A program made the translations under genes and the position numbers. Positions 38,966 through 51,400 of a DNA stretch of 64,000 bases are shown here, one piece after another; position 1 is the stretch's first letter; each line of letters starts with the position of its first letter. The notes below the pieces were generated by a model that was given only the letters and a program-made list of their open reading frames with translations, had not been told where the DNA came from and searched no databases. The stretch comes from Xylocopa sonorina (Eukaryota > Arthropoda > Insecta > Hymenoptera > Apidae), in NCBI RefSeq assembly GCF_050948175.1, contig NC_135200.1, positions 5,943,001 through 6,007,000 of the forward strand, read 5' to 3'.

Positions 38966-40072
38966 GGAACACTTCGCTACTCGACGATGAACGCAAAAAG
39001 TTCATTTATTGACTGATAAGAATAATTGAATTTAAATTCAAAATTAAATTTCAAATTATAGACAAATTCGATATTAAAATTAAATTTAAAACCAATTATT
39101 TCACATCCCATACATTATAATGATAGAAGGAAATGGGAAGCGCCTTTCTCATTGTCTCGACGAGTATTTAATTCGATATATATTTAATATAGAAGATTTA
39201 TATATATATATATGTACACACACAATTATAAATGTACTAATTTCGAGCGATCTCGTCATCAAAGCAATCATTCTAAGATATGAAAATAATATTCAAGCTC
39301 GATGCTTTGATTTCAAAATCTGCTCGACGCAAAATGTTTTCTTGCACGTGTAATATAACATAGTTTCGGTAATCAAGCAAATGAACTTTAATTACAACAA
39401 AAGCTATACCATAAAGTTACAATATATTTCATATATATGATATTTATCATATATATTTATCATATATTTCATGTGATCAATTTTCAATAAATATTATACA
39501 ATTCCGATTAAATCAATCTATTAACATCATGGTACAATAATTATAATTATCACAGGAACGAAGTCGGAGGGGGTATCCGACTTCACCACTACGCACTGCT
39601 ACAACAAGGCAGTTGTAATATATACTACTTATTTATTCATAAAAATATATAATACCCATATATATACATGTATATGTAATTATTATTATTCATAATATTT
39701 AATTCTCATATATACTAATATTTAAAATATTATTTTCAGTTAAAATTTTCGAAATATTCATACCATGTGCATCAAATATTATAATACCCGTATTTACTTA
39801 TTTAATCATAATCTATATCAATATTACTATTATCGATATTACTATTATTATACTGTTACATTTAAAACCGCGAAGTGCAAGAAAACCTATCCTAAGCTAA
39901 TATATAATACACAAAATAAATGTTACTACTCATGGATATAGTAGTATATCCACGGTCATTATGCTCGTAAAACAAATTCTACGTAATTACAACCAGTCAC
40001 CCGTGCCGATTTGGACCTTTCGTCCTACGACATGATTGAGTGACCAGAGGAACTTAAAGGCATGCGACTCAC

Positions 40073-41860
40073 CGACCGTAGATCGATGATGCTGCTGATG
40101 TCTGGAAGATGTCATCAGAGATGCTTATGATGTCCAGGAGAAGTCGTCGGAGATGTTGTTGACGTCTGGAGGAACTACTGCTGTTGCCGCCCCAGTGAAG
40201 TCGTCGTAGATATTGAAAATGCCTGAAGAAAGTCATATTTTGAATTAAAATTCATGCTATTACACAACGAATCAGTCAAGAAAAAATATTAAGAAATGAT
40301 GCTTACCTCTAGGAGGACATCATGAACGTTATCGTCGGAGTAGAAGTGGTAGGATGAATCCATCGTAGAAGTAATAGCTGCAAAACTTCAAAAAGAACGA
40401 AACAATTAGGATTAAGTTTACGAAAATGTTTATAGAAATCTAGTATTCCATAATTAAAATAAAAAAGATAATTACATTTTTGGCTCCTGGAGCACAGCAA
40501 TATCCATTTCAAGCAGGCGATAATGTGACTCTAATACCGGATATAAACATTTGGAAAATAAAAAAAAAATAAAAATAAAAGTCTATTATAATATTGTAAT
40601 AAGAAATATAATAATTTACGAAGCAAACACTGACTCTAGTCTCGCGTATAATTACTATGACAAATTAATGTAATTATAATTAGAGCAGCTGTGCTGCAAA
40701 AAATATAAAAAAGTTAAACGTAGCAAACACTGACTCTACCAACCGCATTGCGCGCGGTCATCAAAATTTTCTGGAAGAAAACTATTATTAGTGAGGGGAC
40801 AAAGGGAGGAAATAAATAAGACACAATTTTATTTTTCATATTATTTTTCTTTTTCTTCCAGCGTTTGTTCATGAAAATAACTCTCTCCTAAAGCTACTAA
40901 AGCTGTGTGAATCACAGCTATCATGTATAAATATTATGAAATATTTGCAAACATTGCAAATTATTAATTAATAACACATGACTGATCTGTATGATTTTTA
41001 CTTTGACGCCATTTGTTATCAGAATTTAAAACATATTGAAATTTACTAATTTGTTAATTATACCATTTGTTATAAGCTAATCATTTATTATTCATTATAT
41101 ATATATTATGAATTAAAATTTAAATTTTACCACACGATGAACCAATTAAGAAATAATGTAAATGATTCACCTTTCACCTTTAAGATAATTCTTTTTTAAT
41201 AATAAATTCAATATTACCATAAAATCTCCATAAATACATCTATTGCTACTGTTTCAATCGTTATTATTCATTGTGATGTATATAAACCCTCATTTTAATC
41301 ATTTGGAATGTCTCATCAATCAATTATCTATAACAGTGCAGAATAAAACAGTCGTAATCAGAATGTGTAATAATAAAACCAACTGTATTGAAATTATACA
41401 ATAATCAAACCCAAATCACGTTTAAAAAGTGAAAAAAATTTACAAAGAATTGTAAGAATGAAATGCACGAACAACAGATAGACAAAGGAAGGTCAAACGA
41501 TAGATTTACATTTAGAATACTAATAACGTTCGATATATAATTAAGCATGAATAGGTATTAGTTGAATAAAGAGTTGGTAACGATAAAGATGCTTGTAGAA
41601 TAACAACTGTGAATATTCTGCAGTCGATAAGCAAGTTTGTTACATACCTTGGAAATGGCGAGACAGGTTTCGACATGTACGACAAGACAACAGACACTAG
41701 CGCGCCGTACCACTGCGTACCCGTATACGTGTGACGCATGCTCTTCCCCACTCCGCTTCCGCACTCGACGACGTAGTTTCTCACTTTGCTCACGCTGTAA
41801 ACATGGCACCAAAATGAAATTATGTTTCTAGAACACCATGGACACGCGCGCGTAAAAGCC
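40073..41860 (-). ncRNA. Candidate spliced non-coding transcript, at least four exons
   Basis: On the minus strand a chain of good splice signals is visible: a first exon (5' end unclear, about 41860) ending at 41648 (AAG|GTATGT), then 40530-40476 (AT|GTAATT), 40377-40307 (GAG|GTAAGC) and 40222-40073 (TCG|GTGAGT). All later exons have AG acceptors after pyrimidine tracts. Joined frames are broken by stops; the best is about 34 codons starting MDSSYHFYSDDN, so it is probably non-coding or encodes a very small peptide. The last exon contains internal repeats of GATGTCTGGAAG/GTCGTCGGAGATG type. The first exon region is GC-rich and promoter-like. Downstream exons may lie in the repeat block. Confidence 0.35.
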
Positions 41861-42101
41861 AAACAATAACTAATTCGCTATCAAAACTTCGAAATGAAAA
41901 TTTACAGCAAAGATGATAAACAACGCTACCACCATGACAGAGCTTGAACTATTCAACAAGGGATTTGAATCTCGACGCGTGCGCGTTCGAACATTAACAC
42001 AAGCGCTATTTCAAACTCAAATGTATCTTAGCATGAACAAATACATAATTGTACTCACTAATTTATTGAAATGACAGTTGTTGCGTAGCTAATGATTCTT
42101 C

Positions 42102-42245
42102 GTACAGCTTGTATGATCAGCGAATCCCGATTTACTTGTAAATTTCTTGAAGGAGAGTTATTTTGGTCCAACGTTTTTTATTGTACTAATAAGTACAGTT
42201 TATATGTTTAGTGAAACCCAGTTGATTTGTAGAATTCTTGAGAGT
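42102..42245. repeat. Tandem duplication of an approximately 85-bp unit
   Basis: The segment GTACAGCTTGTATGATCAGCG..TTTCTTGAAGGAG (about 42102-42156) and the segment GTACAGTTTATATGTTTAGTG..ATTCTTGAGAGTT (about 42191-42245) are diverged copies in the same orientation, about 85-89 bases apart. They lie just downstream of the minus-directed half of the bidirectional promoter, so both would be in its transcript. Confidence 0.65.
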
Positions 42246-42283
42246 TTAGTGAACTGGAGTTGCTTCGTTCCTACGTCCTTCCC

Positions 42284-42535
42284 GAGTCAAGTCAAGATTA
42301 ACAATACTGATTGTGTAAAAATCCGTGCCCTTATATACGCAACGTTGGCCCAGCCGTTAACCAATCAGATGTTTCGCTTGAAAAGCGTTAACCAATTAGA
42401 ATTGAAATGAACAAAAGCCACCCCGTGACGATGCTGCGAGCGATCTGATTGGTTAACGGCTGCTACTCAGGTTTGGTATATAAAGGGCAATTTTGTTTAC
42501 GTAAACTTTAATATCAAACTTGACTTGGTAGAGAG
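42284..42535. promoter_or_regulatory. Inverted-duplicated bidirectional TATA/CCAAT promoter
   Basis: A perfect 20-base inverted repeat (CAGCCGTTAACCAATCAGAT at 42352-42371, reverse complement at 42443-42462) is flanked on each side by matching elements: TATATAAG(GGC) on the minus strand at 42338-42331, TATATAAAGGGC on the plus strand at 42477, and about 45 bases further out CTTGACTTG and GGAACG on both sides. A third CCAAT (GTTAACCAATTAG) lies between. The layout is that of two divergent TATA promoters derived from one inverted duplication. No ORF of note starts on either side, so the products are unknown, possibly non-coding RNAs. Confidence 0.75.
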
Positions 42536-43472
42536 AGGAGGAACGTCAGCGCTTGCATTTACACTTGGTGTATAAGGACAGTTAATTTCTTCTATAAGGT
42601 TAGGTTATTTTTTCAATGCAAGATGATAGAGCTGGTTGGAATATTTTGCTTTGGAATATTTTGAATGTACGAACCTACACTGAATAATTTACGTTGAAAA
42701 TGATAAAATCACATTTCTTTCATACTTGTGTTTCTTTTTTAGCATTTGGATCTCACGACATTCGATCTTGGTATTTTGTGTGTCTCTATCTATGCATATG
42801 TTTTTTACGAAGTTTGTTTCAGCTGTTTGTTTCACAACTTCTCTGTTAGCTAATGCAACCCTACGCCACTGCTGATAAGATTCATGAATGGAACGTAGAC
42901 ACGTGTGTGATGATGGTACTAGTATCATCGTGCGATTCACACGGCGTGTTGTGCTGTTGTCTAGAACATACTTGTAACATGAGCCGGCATTTTAGTTAAC
43001 GAATTCGGTCATAGATGGCTACGGATCTGCCACTCGATATTATCTCGCCGTGTGTTGTCTCGGTTCTTATCGTAAGGCGAATTCACAGTAAAGCTATAGT
43101 TCTTACTAATACGATTACAGGATAGATTAAAATCAAAATATTAAAAAATTTTTAGTAACATATACTAAAATATATTGTTTTGTAACTTTCTCTACGTTAT
43201 CATATATAGTTAAAATGTAAATAACTACTTTTACTTGGTTTATGTTATATAATATATTTTATATGAAACACAAGTAGTCTCTCTTGAGAGAACTTTAAAT
43301 ATATTAAATACTTAAGTCTTATGAAACTAAGATATCTAATGGAAATATAATTTAAATAGTAAAAACTTATCAAAAATTTTTAATAACAAATATAAAACAA
43401 TTACGTAGTTTTTAATATTATTAAAGAAGATAGCAATTATAAACCTAATCTAACCAAAGAAGCAAAGCAAAG
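42536..43472. other. Intergenic region upstream of C22orf39-like gene
   Basis: The left part would be transcribed from the plus-directed TATA promoter. A minus-strand open frame at 42689-42940 has no recognisable domain. Near 43011-43020 is ATAGATGGCT, resembling the AGATGGCG insulator-type core seen elsewhere in the window. From 43130 the sequence is very AT-rich and leads into the 5'UTR of the next gene. Confidence 0.4.
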
Positions 43473-44164
43473 ATGCCAGAATCTAACAGTACAACTGAAA
43501 ATGTATCGGCTGAAGAGGAACGTCAATATGAATGGCTGGTATAGTTTTGTATTTTGGTTTATGATCGTTATTTTTAAACTTTAACAATTTTTAATGAAAT
43601 ATTAAATATACAACAGTTGGTAATATTATTCGATTCTACTTAATGGTATAATGTTTGATGCGATTTAGATTAGACCATGTACATTCTATAAAGAGGAATA
43701 TAAAGATTGTAAGAGCATACGAGCACGTTTCCATCAATATTTTGTATTTGGTAAAACAATAGATTGTACACAATGGAAAAGTGATTACAACAATTGTTAT
43801 TTATGGAATAAATATAAAGACGAGGATGCATACGTATGTTAATAACTAAACGATGAGAAAATATGTTAGATAATCTTTGTAAAGTATAACGAAACACATC
43901 TGCACGTTACAGTTTAATAAATATTGTACATGTTTTTAGGAAGATTTAGTAGAAAGTGAGAAACAACGTAGATTTAAAAGACTAAGTGGTCACTATTGCA
44001 ATGATGTTTGGCAAAAAAGAGATAAACCACCAGAGGATTGGAATGCACCTTTACCTGCATGGTTACAGGAGAAAAATAAGAATTCATATTTCAGATGTGT
44101 AAGTGAGCAACTTAAAAACGAACAAAGCAAACCAGAAGCACAAAAGTCTTGTACTATAATGTAA
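43473..44164 (+). CDS. C22orf39/UPF0545 (DUF3128) twin CX9C protein (3 exons, 151 aa)
   Basis: Exons: 43473-43538, 43669-43833 and 43940-44164; all GT/AG and in phase 0. Exon 2 holds two CX9C motifs, CTFYKEEYKDC and CTQWKSDYNNC, with RPC at the start and KSIRARFHQYF between, matching the DUF3128 family (human C22orf39, described as the synaptic protein PANTS). The helical-hairpin twin CX9C pattern suggests disulfide-bonded CHCH-like folding; whether it is mitochondrial in insects is not known from sequence. Exon 3 carries conserved-looking W and P residues (DVWQKRDKPPEDWNAPLPAWL). The ORF ends CTIM, a CAAX-box-like tail that could be prenylated. AATAAA at 44233-44238 fits the poly(A) signal, giving a very short 3'UTR. 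Confidence 0.9.
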
Positions 44165-45409
44165 GAAGAATTTGATGTCTTCGATACTGTAAATATTTTT
44201 AGATAGTATCTCCCATTAAGAAGCTATTAAGAAATAAAATAATACATATACAAAATTCTAAAAATAAATATTAAAAAATTAAAGATTTTGTACTTTATCC
44301 TGTTCTAATAGAAACTTTTAACCACCATGTTTATTCTTCCAAAAAAACTTTTAATTTAATAATTTATTTAATACAAGTTTGTTAAATTTAGTTATAGAAA
44401 CAATACATGCTTAAATTTGTTTTATATAGTAATTGTATATGTATAATTATGTAAAAAAAGAATTGCTTTGTATAAATTAAAAATAGTGTAGGAGTCATTA
44501 GAAAATTCAACTGTATGAACAGTGATAAAGTGATTTAACTATTTAAAGAAAACACGAGAACAGTTTTCGTTAAAGAAAGTAATTAAACATAAGATTAATT
44601 TAGAAATGATTTATATTTTTGTTAATAGCAATGGTTTAATAATATCAATTTATACATTTGCGACTATTTGAACATAGTGCTATACGAATTTGAAATGAAG
44701 ATACAGTAAGAAATTCTAGAAGAACTAATCAAGTTGGAAGCGTATTTATACGCCTAGAAGAAGTCGTGGAAAAAAAGAAAGATAAGAATAATTACGCATA
44801 ACAAAGAAGAAGTGAAATAATATACTCGAGCGAAGCAGCGAACGCAGAGCTCCGTGTCGGACATGCGCAGAACGCTACTCGGTGAATTCCGTTACGCACT
44901 TTTTCCACCGTTACGAGAGTCAATCCGCAAGTGGCCAGTGGCAAAAGGAAAGGCAAAAAACAACGCTTGGACTTACAATCAAAGAAGCGGGAGAGATAGT
45001 GTTTTAAACGTCGCGGCAAATCCTCCCCTCTTCCTCGAGGGACGCACAATAGACAAACGCGTCGTTCGATCGGACCCGTAGTGTTACGTGCGTACGCGAT
45101 GTTGAATGAGTGACGTAACCTAAATACAAATATCGCCTATCAACGAATAGGTTCTGATCGAGACATCGTTGTGTTAGAAAAAACTATTGAAACGAAATAC
45201 GCACACACACACACGTTTCTTTTATTTCTCTTTTTCTTTATCCCATTTTTATATGCATTTACGTGGGTGTTAATTAAACTTGCCAAGAAATTGCCACCGA
45301 GGTATCGTGTTAGCATCGTCGTAAACGGTAAAAGTCGTCAGGTATCGTGTTCTTCGCACTGACAGAAGTGTGCACCGGTAGTTTGGCATTTCCACGAAAA
45401 TAGAAAAGA
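44165..45409. other. Intergenic and promoter region of the PP2C gene
   Basis: AT-rich up to 44800; then 44820-45120 is GC-rich with GACATGCGCAGAACGC near 44859, resembling an NRF1/Ewg half site. This is the likely promoter and 5'UTR of the PP2C gene starting at 45410. A short (CA)n run lies at 45201-45213. Open frames here on both strands overlap and are probably chance. Confidence 0.5.
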
Positions 45410-48400
45410 ATGGCGGAAGATTGTCCTGACGGTGATTATCTCGGAGCGTACAGCCGTTTTTTCTCTGTATTCGTCGCCAGGGTGAACCCGTACGATCAGC
45501 TGCCTGTTTCGGTTAGCTCGTATAATGTGACCGAGGCTGAGATCGTCGGTGAAATCATCAACGTGACTCTACAGTACCTCAACCAGACGTAAGTGAACGT
45601 GTATATATATACTTTTTAAATGAACTATATTACATGGCATGTCACTGTGTGGGTGGACATTAGAGTTGTTTATTCGTTGATAACTTCTATGGCGGCCGGT
45701 GTCAAATGTAAACAGAGACAATATATGTATGTAGATTCTGTATACTAACGTTCCTTCTTCGTAACATTATCCCGTAATGTGTTTTTATGCGCTAGCGAAA
45801 CGTTTCGATGATTTGGGGTTTAGTACGAGTCAAACTCGGTTGCGCTCAATTGAGACTTTATTTTTTATTACTACCTCGTGATACAATCGTTATTTATCTG
45901 TATTTTTTTATACTGCAAGTAACACGTGAGATGCAATAAAAGTAGGCGGGGCACGTACTGTAAATGACAGCAGGAACATTTACGGCTGACCCGCTAACAA
46001 CTGTATTCTTTTTTCAAGCATCTTTCGCGTTACTGTATCGTGATACTTTCGCATTGTTTAGAGTATGCTTTCAGAGTGCGTTATTGACAGCCCATCTTTT
46101 CCTCGTTATCGTTATAATAAAAAAATGCAAAACAATTCAAGAGTTAATTGTTAGTACTTAATATAATCCATGTGAAACGAAGTATAAAAATTAAAACGAT
46201 AGCTTACGGAACGGAATATAACGATGATTTAGGAAAGACGCTTAAAATAACGCTTTGCTACCTGTCCACTCGTTTCATGGGTCATTGTCTGAAAATAGAG
46301 TTTTTACGTTATTTTGCGTACGAATCTATTTTAATATTTGGCACGATTTTTACTTGAGAAACAGATTATTCCTAATTAAACAATTTTATATACGATATTT
46401 GATTGAAATAATTTTGAAATGACAGAAAGCGTTATATTATGAAATAAAATATGATATTTAATGAGCAATTAATTGTGCCTACTAAAAGGCTCAGATTTTA
46501 GCAGTCAAAAGGCTTGACTATATGCGTGAATAAAAGTGTAAAAAGAACAAACCAAAATCAGACCGTCCTCTGTAACTTCATACTTCCGGACCACTTTGTT
46601 GTTACCTGGACCGACTGAAACCGTCACTAGATTATCTCCGTCCATCGTAGTCACGTTCTAAGCAAAAAGCAGAGGAAAATACAAACAGTGAAAAATGAAA
46701 GGGCAGCCCCTTCCCGTACTGACACCATTTCAAGTTACAAAAATATTAAGATAATTTATAATTTGAGTATTGCATTCCACATAAAAATAATCGTTTAATT
46801 AGAAGACGGTAGTATTTTTCGTTTTGGTATTTCTTTCTGTAGCAAAATGTTCGTGCAGCTTTTTGTTTCGATCGGATTAAAGTAGATATATCAGTTTGAA
46901 AAGTATTATGCAAGGTGTAGTACTTTCAGCGTGACTCCGGAGGGCATGTGTTCTTCGTACTCTTCGCCGAGAGTAAACGTCAATTCTGTCGTACGCAGCA
47001 TCGAACTGGTACGAATGGTCCATTTATCATCAACGTTCAATATTTCCAGTTGCGGCCTGGTCATGCACATCATTTTCCGTGGAATGAATGGTACACCTAT
47101 GGGTGTATATGATTTGTAACAAAATCGATTTAGCTTCTATTCAGTATCCATATGTAATCATAAGCACAGTGTGAAACTATTAATTATTTCGATATATGTT
47201 ACCGAGTATAACTCGATAACAGGTTTATGATAAATAATCCACTGAGATTGAAGTTTTAATTCTTTATTTAAATAGAAGGACGTGATATGCAAGTTATCGA
47301 TACAAATTATTCTATTACAATGTACAAGTATGTACTAATCAAAATCAAAGTATCAATTTGTATTCTTAACCAGTAACACGTTTACGCAACCGGTATACCA
47401 GTAGCAAATTAATATCTCGTGAATTAATAAATCAGTTTAATATTTAATTTCATCCTACTTTGAATTTTTCAAAAATGAGTGATCAAGCGGAAGAAATTAT
47501 GCAGAAACCGGTGATGTTATAGATTATATTTGTTTTTACTTCCATCGTAAGGTGCATCGCATTCATTTTTAGTCGCTGCTTTCAACATACCCACAGCTTT
47601 GAAATACTCCTCGAGATTTTCATTTCTTTCATGTTGGTAAGTGCCGACGATCGATGTCATTTCTCTCCACTGTCGGTAATGCTCTGTGGATGATGCGTTG
47701 GGTATTTGCTTCGGATACTTTCTCACAGGCTGCAACAAGGTCTCGCTTTGAAATGTATCGTTATGCATCGTTTCAAAAAATTCCGATTCTAATATGTTCG
47801 TAACAGGAATTTCTACGTTGTCACTACTGTTTATGATCTTGTTACAATGCGTATTTAAATCGTAATTTCTTTGTTCTTGAGACGACTGCAGCTTGCAAGT
47901 TACGTCTCCTCTCCACAGATTTCTCATATCTAAATGCCGATACATTATTTTATATGGTAAATACCGTAAGTGTATACACTAATTTTTTCAAACTGATATA
48001 CTACTTATTATCCTCCTCTTATTAATTTAATTATTTTTGCAAATTTCAAGTAACTATTTGAGAAGGATAAATGTTTTTTTATTATGCAATGAATTACGAT
48101 TATTTTCTGATTGAACAAAATTAAACGGTGCGTTTGATTGTACAATGTTCATTAGATAAGATATGAAAGTACGTATAAATGTGCGCTTGGTAGGAAGTGC
48201 ACTGCTTCTACGATAATACCGTTTTATGAAGCGACTCTTAAAGCATTTAGTGAGATAAAACTTAAATAACGATTGTTCGTTCGCGTTTAATAATAAAGAT
48301 AATAGCGATATTAATATTGAAAATGACACTGAATAATAAATATTTCTAAAAACTGATGTTTCTAATAAATTGTACGAAAATAATTGTAAAATATGTACGA

Positions 48401-51400
48401 TGTTTTGTTCCACTTTAGACTTCGCGAGTCTGAGGCAGTCTGATTATTAGAGAAAAGTAGGAAGGTGGGGACTTGTCATTCAGGAAACTTCTCCCGCCAG
48501 CCAATTTACTGGATATTATGATTGTATTATTCTTATAAAACTTGACTTGTTTCAGTTGTAGTAAATGAATACTTTTGTTCCTTTCTTTCCATTATACAAT
48601 GCAATCACTTAATTTTTCAAATTGTTTAAACATTTTTAGATATAGTTATCTTCTTTGATAAATAAACGAAATAAAACTATAATGAAATAAAAATTAAAAA
48701 ACTTTATATTACAATGCTTTAAATATATTATTTATAGAGTATATGCTTTTTGAATTAGTTGAAATGTTTTCAGTGAGATTATCAACAAAATATAAACTAA
48801 AAGATTATCATTATCTATAAAAAATGAAGATTAACGACTACAATCTTGTAATTATTATATGTCAATGTAAATACGTGTTTCAAAAAGGTTATTTCAAAAT
48901 CAGTTTAGACTAGATTGTAAATAATTATTATGCTTACGATTTAAGGTATTTCGAAGTGAAAAGTCCATGATTATCACTATAATAATTTTATTATTTTCAC
49001 TATAGAAAATAAATTTTCGGCTTTGATAAATCGAAAAACTTTCGTGCACTTATCGCTTATCAGTTTGCTTGTTGCTGCTTCAATTATTTTTACAGTCTCT
49101 GTGTTCAGGGTCGTGTATTTTTTTCTATCATGAAAAATTTGATTTTTTAACAATTTGTTAAAGTATAAAACAATTATATAGTTTCATTGCAAAGTTTGAA
49201 ATTTGTGTTTCTAAAAAATTTGTTAACATTTCAGGCAATGTCCAGCAAGTTTACAAGCACACTTGGTTCATCAAGTAATACAAGAAATCAAATCCATGTG
49301 CAAAAAGCAACCAGAAGATTGTGGATTTAAATCACAAGAAAAAAGTATTTCTCTTCATAATAAACTCTACCATATTCTACATCATAAGTAAATGAATATT
49401 TTTGATAATGGATTTCATTTTGCAGCATACGCATCATTGAAGTTAATGCAAGCCATTACTGGTAAAGTTAATGAAATATGTACTCGCTATTTGGATAATA
49501 GTAGACTGGCATTATTGCCACCTCCTCCTTCAACACCACTGCCACAAGTTGCAGCAGGTGGAAGTAAAAATTGTAGAAGAAAAATGGAAGACAGATACGT
49601 GGTTTTACATGACTTACATACTATATTTGGTATTGAGGTAAATATATACCCTGTCTCTTTTAATAGCTATAACAATAAATAAGAATGTTAAATCTTTTAT
49701 TCAATGGAGAAATATTTTATAAATTGTAGGATGACTCTATAGCAAATTACTATGCAGTATTTGATGGACATGCAGGACAAGATGCAGCTGTATATTGTGC
49801 TACTCATTTGCATCAATATTTAGCTGAAAGTATATATTATCCTACTGACCCAGAGCGTGCCTTACGCGATGCTTTTCTCACTACAGATACACAATTTGTA
49901 GAGAAATCAAAAACACAAGTAAGGATTGACGTATATTTCAAATAAATATACAGTGCTTAATTTCCAGTACTGTTATTAATTTCTAATATTGTTATTACTA
50001 ATTTCCAGAAAGTTTGCGGTGGAACTACTGCAGTTTGCACTATAATATTGAATAAAAGATTGTACGTTGCTTGGGTAGGAGACTCCATAGCTACATTGAT
50101 AAAACGTGATAATATTGTTCAGTTAGTGAATCCTCATCGACTTCATCGTGAAGTAAGTACTATCTATCCTTCTTAGCTCTTACTCCGAAGTAAATGATCG
50201 TACAATATTATATGTTCGTACCCTGGATTATATATTCTCAATCGCGTTGTATAAATGCCTGGAGATGGTGCTCCAGGATCGACATTAATGAAATGCCTAT
50301 CGTGACAATGTTTGAATCGAAGACCTAATTTTGGGTCTATAATTGGTTGGTAATTTGATGTTTCATTTAAACACGTTTTTCCTGTTCTCCAATGATAATA
50401 TGCAAGGTCAGATGCGCAGGGCCATATCTTTTTGTTTTCTTGAAAATATGGAAGCCAATTCTCTTTCTTAAGCCTTTCGCTAAAATCGATATAACCAGAA
50501 ATTTCAAATTGTAGTTTCGTTAGGTTTCTTATAAAAATAATGGTGGATATAATTTTCAATCTATTTGAACGTTCTCGAAGTGCTAGTTCTTGCATTAAAT
50601 TACCACTTGGTGTTACTGATTCTGATGTTAATATATATGGTTTATAAATTGGGTAGAGTAAATCTTGCACAGCTTTTAAACGACGATAGAATGTTTCTTC
50701 GTTAAGTGTTTCACCCGTACAACGATATCCAAGTTCAGCTAATTGACGTGCAACATGAAGATTTCCTAAATATCCAAGATCAACAAATGTTACCAGAGAA
50801 TCCAAATACTCTTCATAAGTTTTAAATTCCAATAATCTTTTGTCACTGTCTAGCTGTGTTCCTATCTCTGTCATTTTTAAATGTAATTTATGTATTTAAG
50901 GATTTTGATGATGATTGTATAATATCGAAATTAATATTTTAATTTAATGGTTTCTTTTTCCTTGACAGAAAATTATATATTGTTTTGTTTCTTTTGTTTA
51001 AAGAACAATTGATATATGATTATTATATTGTGTTCTATAAAGTATTCATGATACATTTATTTTTTCAGGACGAAGTGCAAAGGATACGAAAAACAGGAGG
51101 AGTAGTGATGCAAAGTATGGGAATTATGCGGGTTAACGGAGTATTAAGTGTTTCAAGAGCAATAGGTAAGTCAATTTTATTAATTTGCTATATATATACT
51201 TTTTAAAAATAAATACTTTTAATATATTTATTATTAATAATGTGCCTTTGAAAAAAGTATCCTTTATTTCTAAATTATATAATATATATTTAATGTAAAT
51301 TAAATAAAATCATATTAAAAAGGCTGGACGATTGGTTATCGCTACATATAAAATAACATAAATACTTTCTTTTAAAATAATAAAAAATTACAATTATTTG

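Larger units (their letters stand above)
35723..40072. repeat. Repeat-rich block with no recognised coding sequence
   Basis: This 4.3-kb block mixes AT-rich DNA with GC-rich islands. It holds a recurring TTCGCAACACTAA motif (36286-36943), a GC-rich stretch at 36960-37520 with hairpins such as CCAGCAAGCTCTGCTGG, a 9-bp inverted repeat CGTGCCCAT/ATGGGCACG at about 37870-37913, two copies of a structured repeat (38177-38432 and 38701-38965), and long AT-microsatellite tracts at 39190-39220 and 39420-39490. No reverse transcriptase, integrase or transposase motif was seen in any frame offered. It probably represents nested, decayed or non-autonomous elements. Confidence 0.5.

Noticed and set aside
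41512..41862. 116-aa and 84-aa minus-strand ORFs
   Set aside because: Overlapping frames across a likely splice donor at 41648; better explained as the first exon of a non-coding transcript plus intron.
46148..46357. 69-aa plus-strand ORF
   Set aside because: It is antisense to the last FABP exon, whose family motif (AKRYFKRLS) explains the sequence.
49345..49425. Alternative PP2C exon 2 ending at 49388 with a 37-base intron
   Set aside because: The intron would be too short and the following exon would be read out of frame; the GTATTT donor at 49345 restores the frame.
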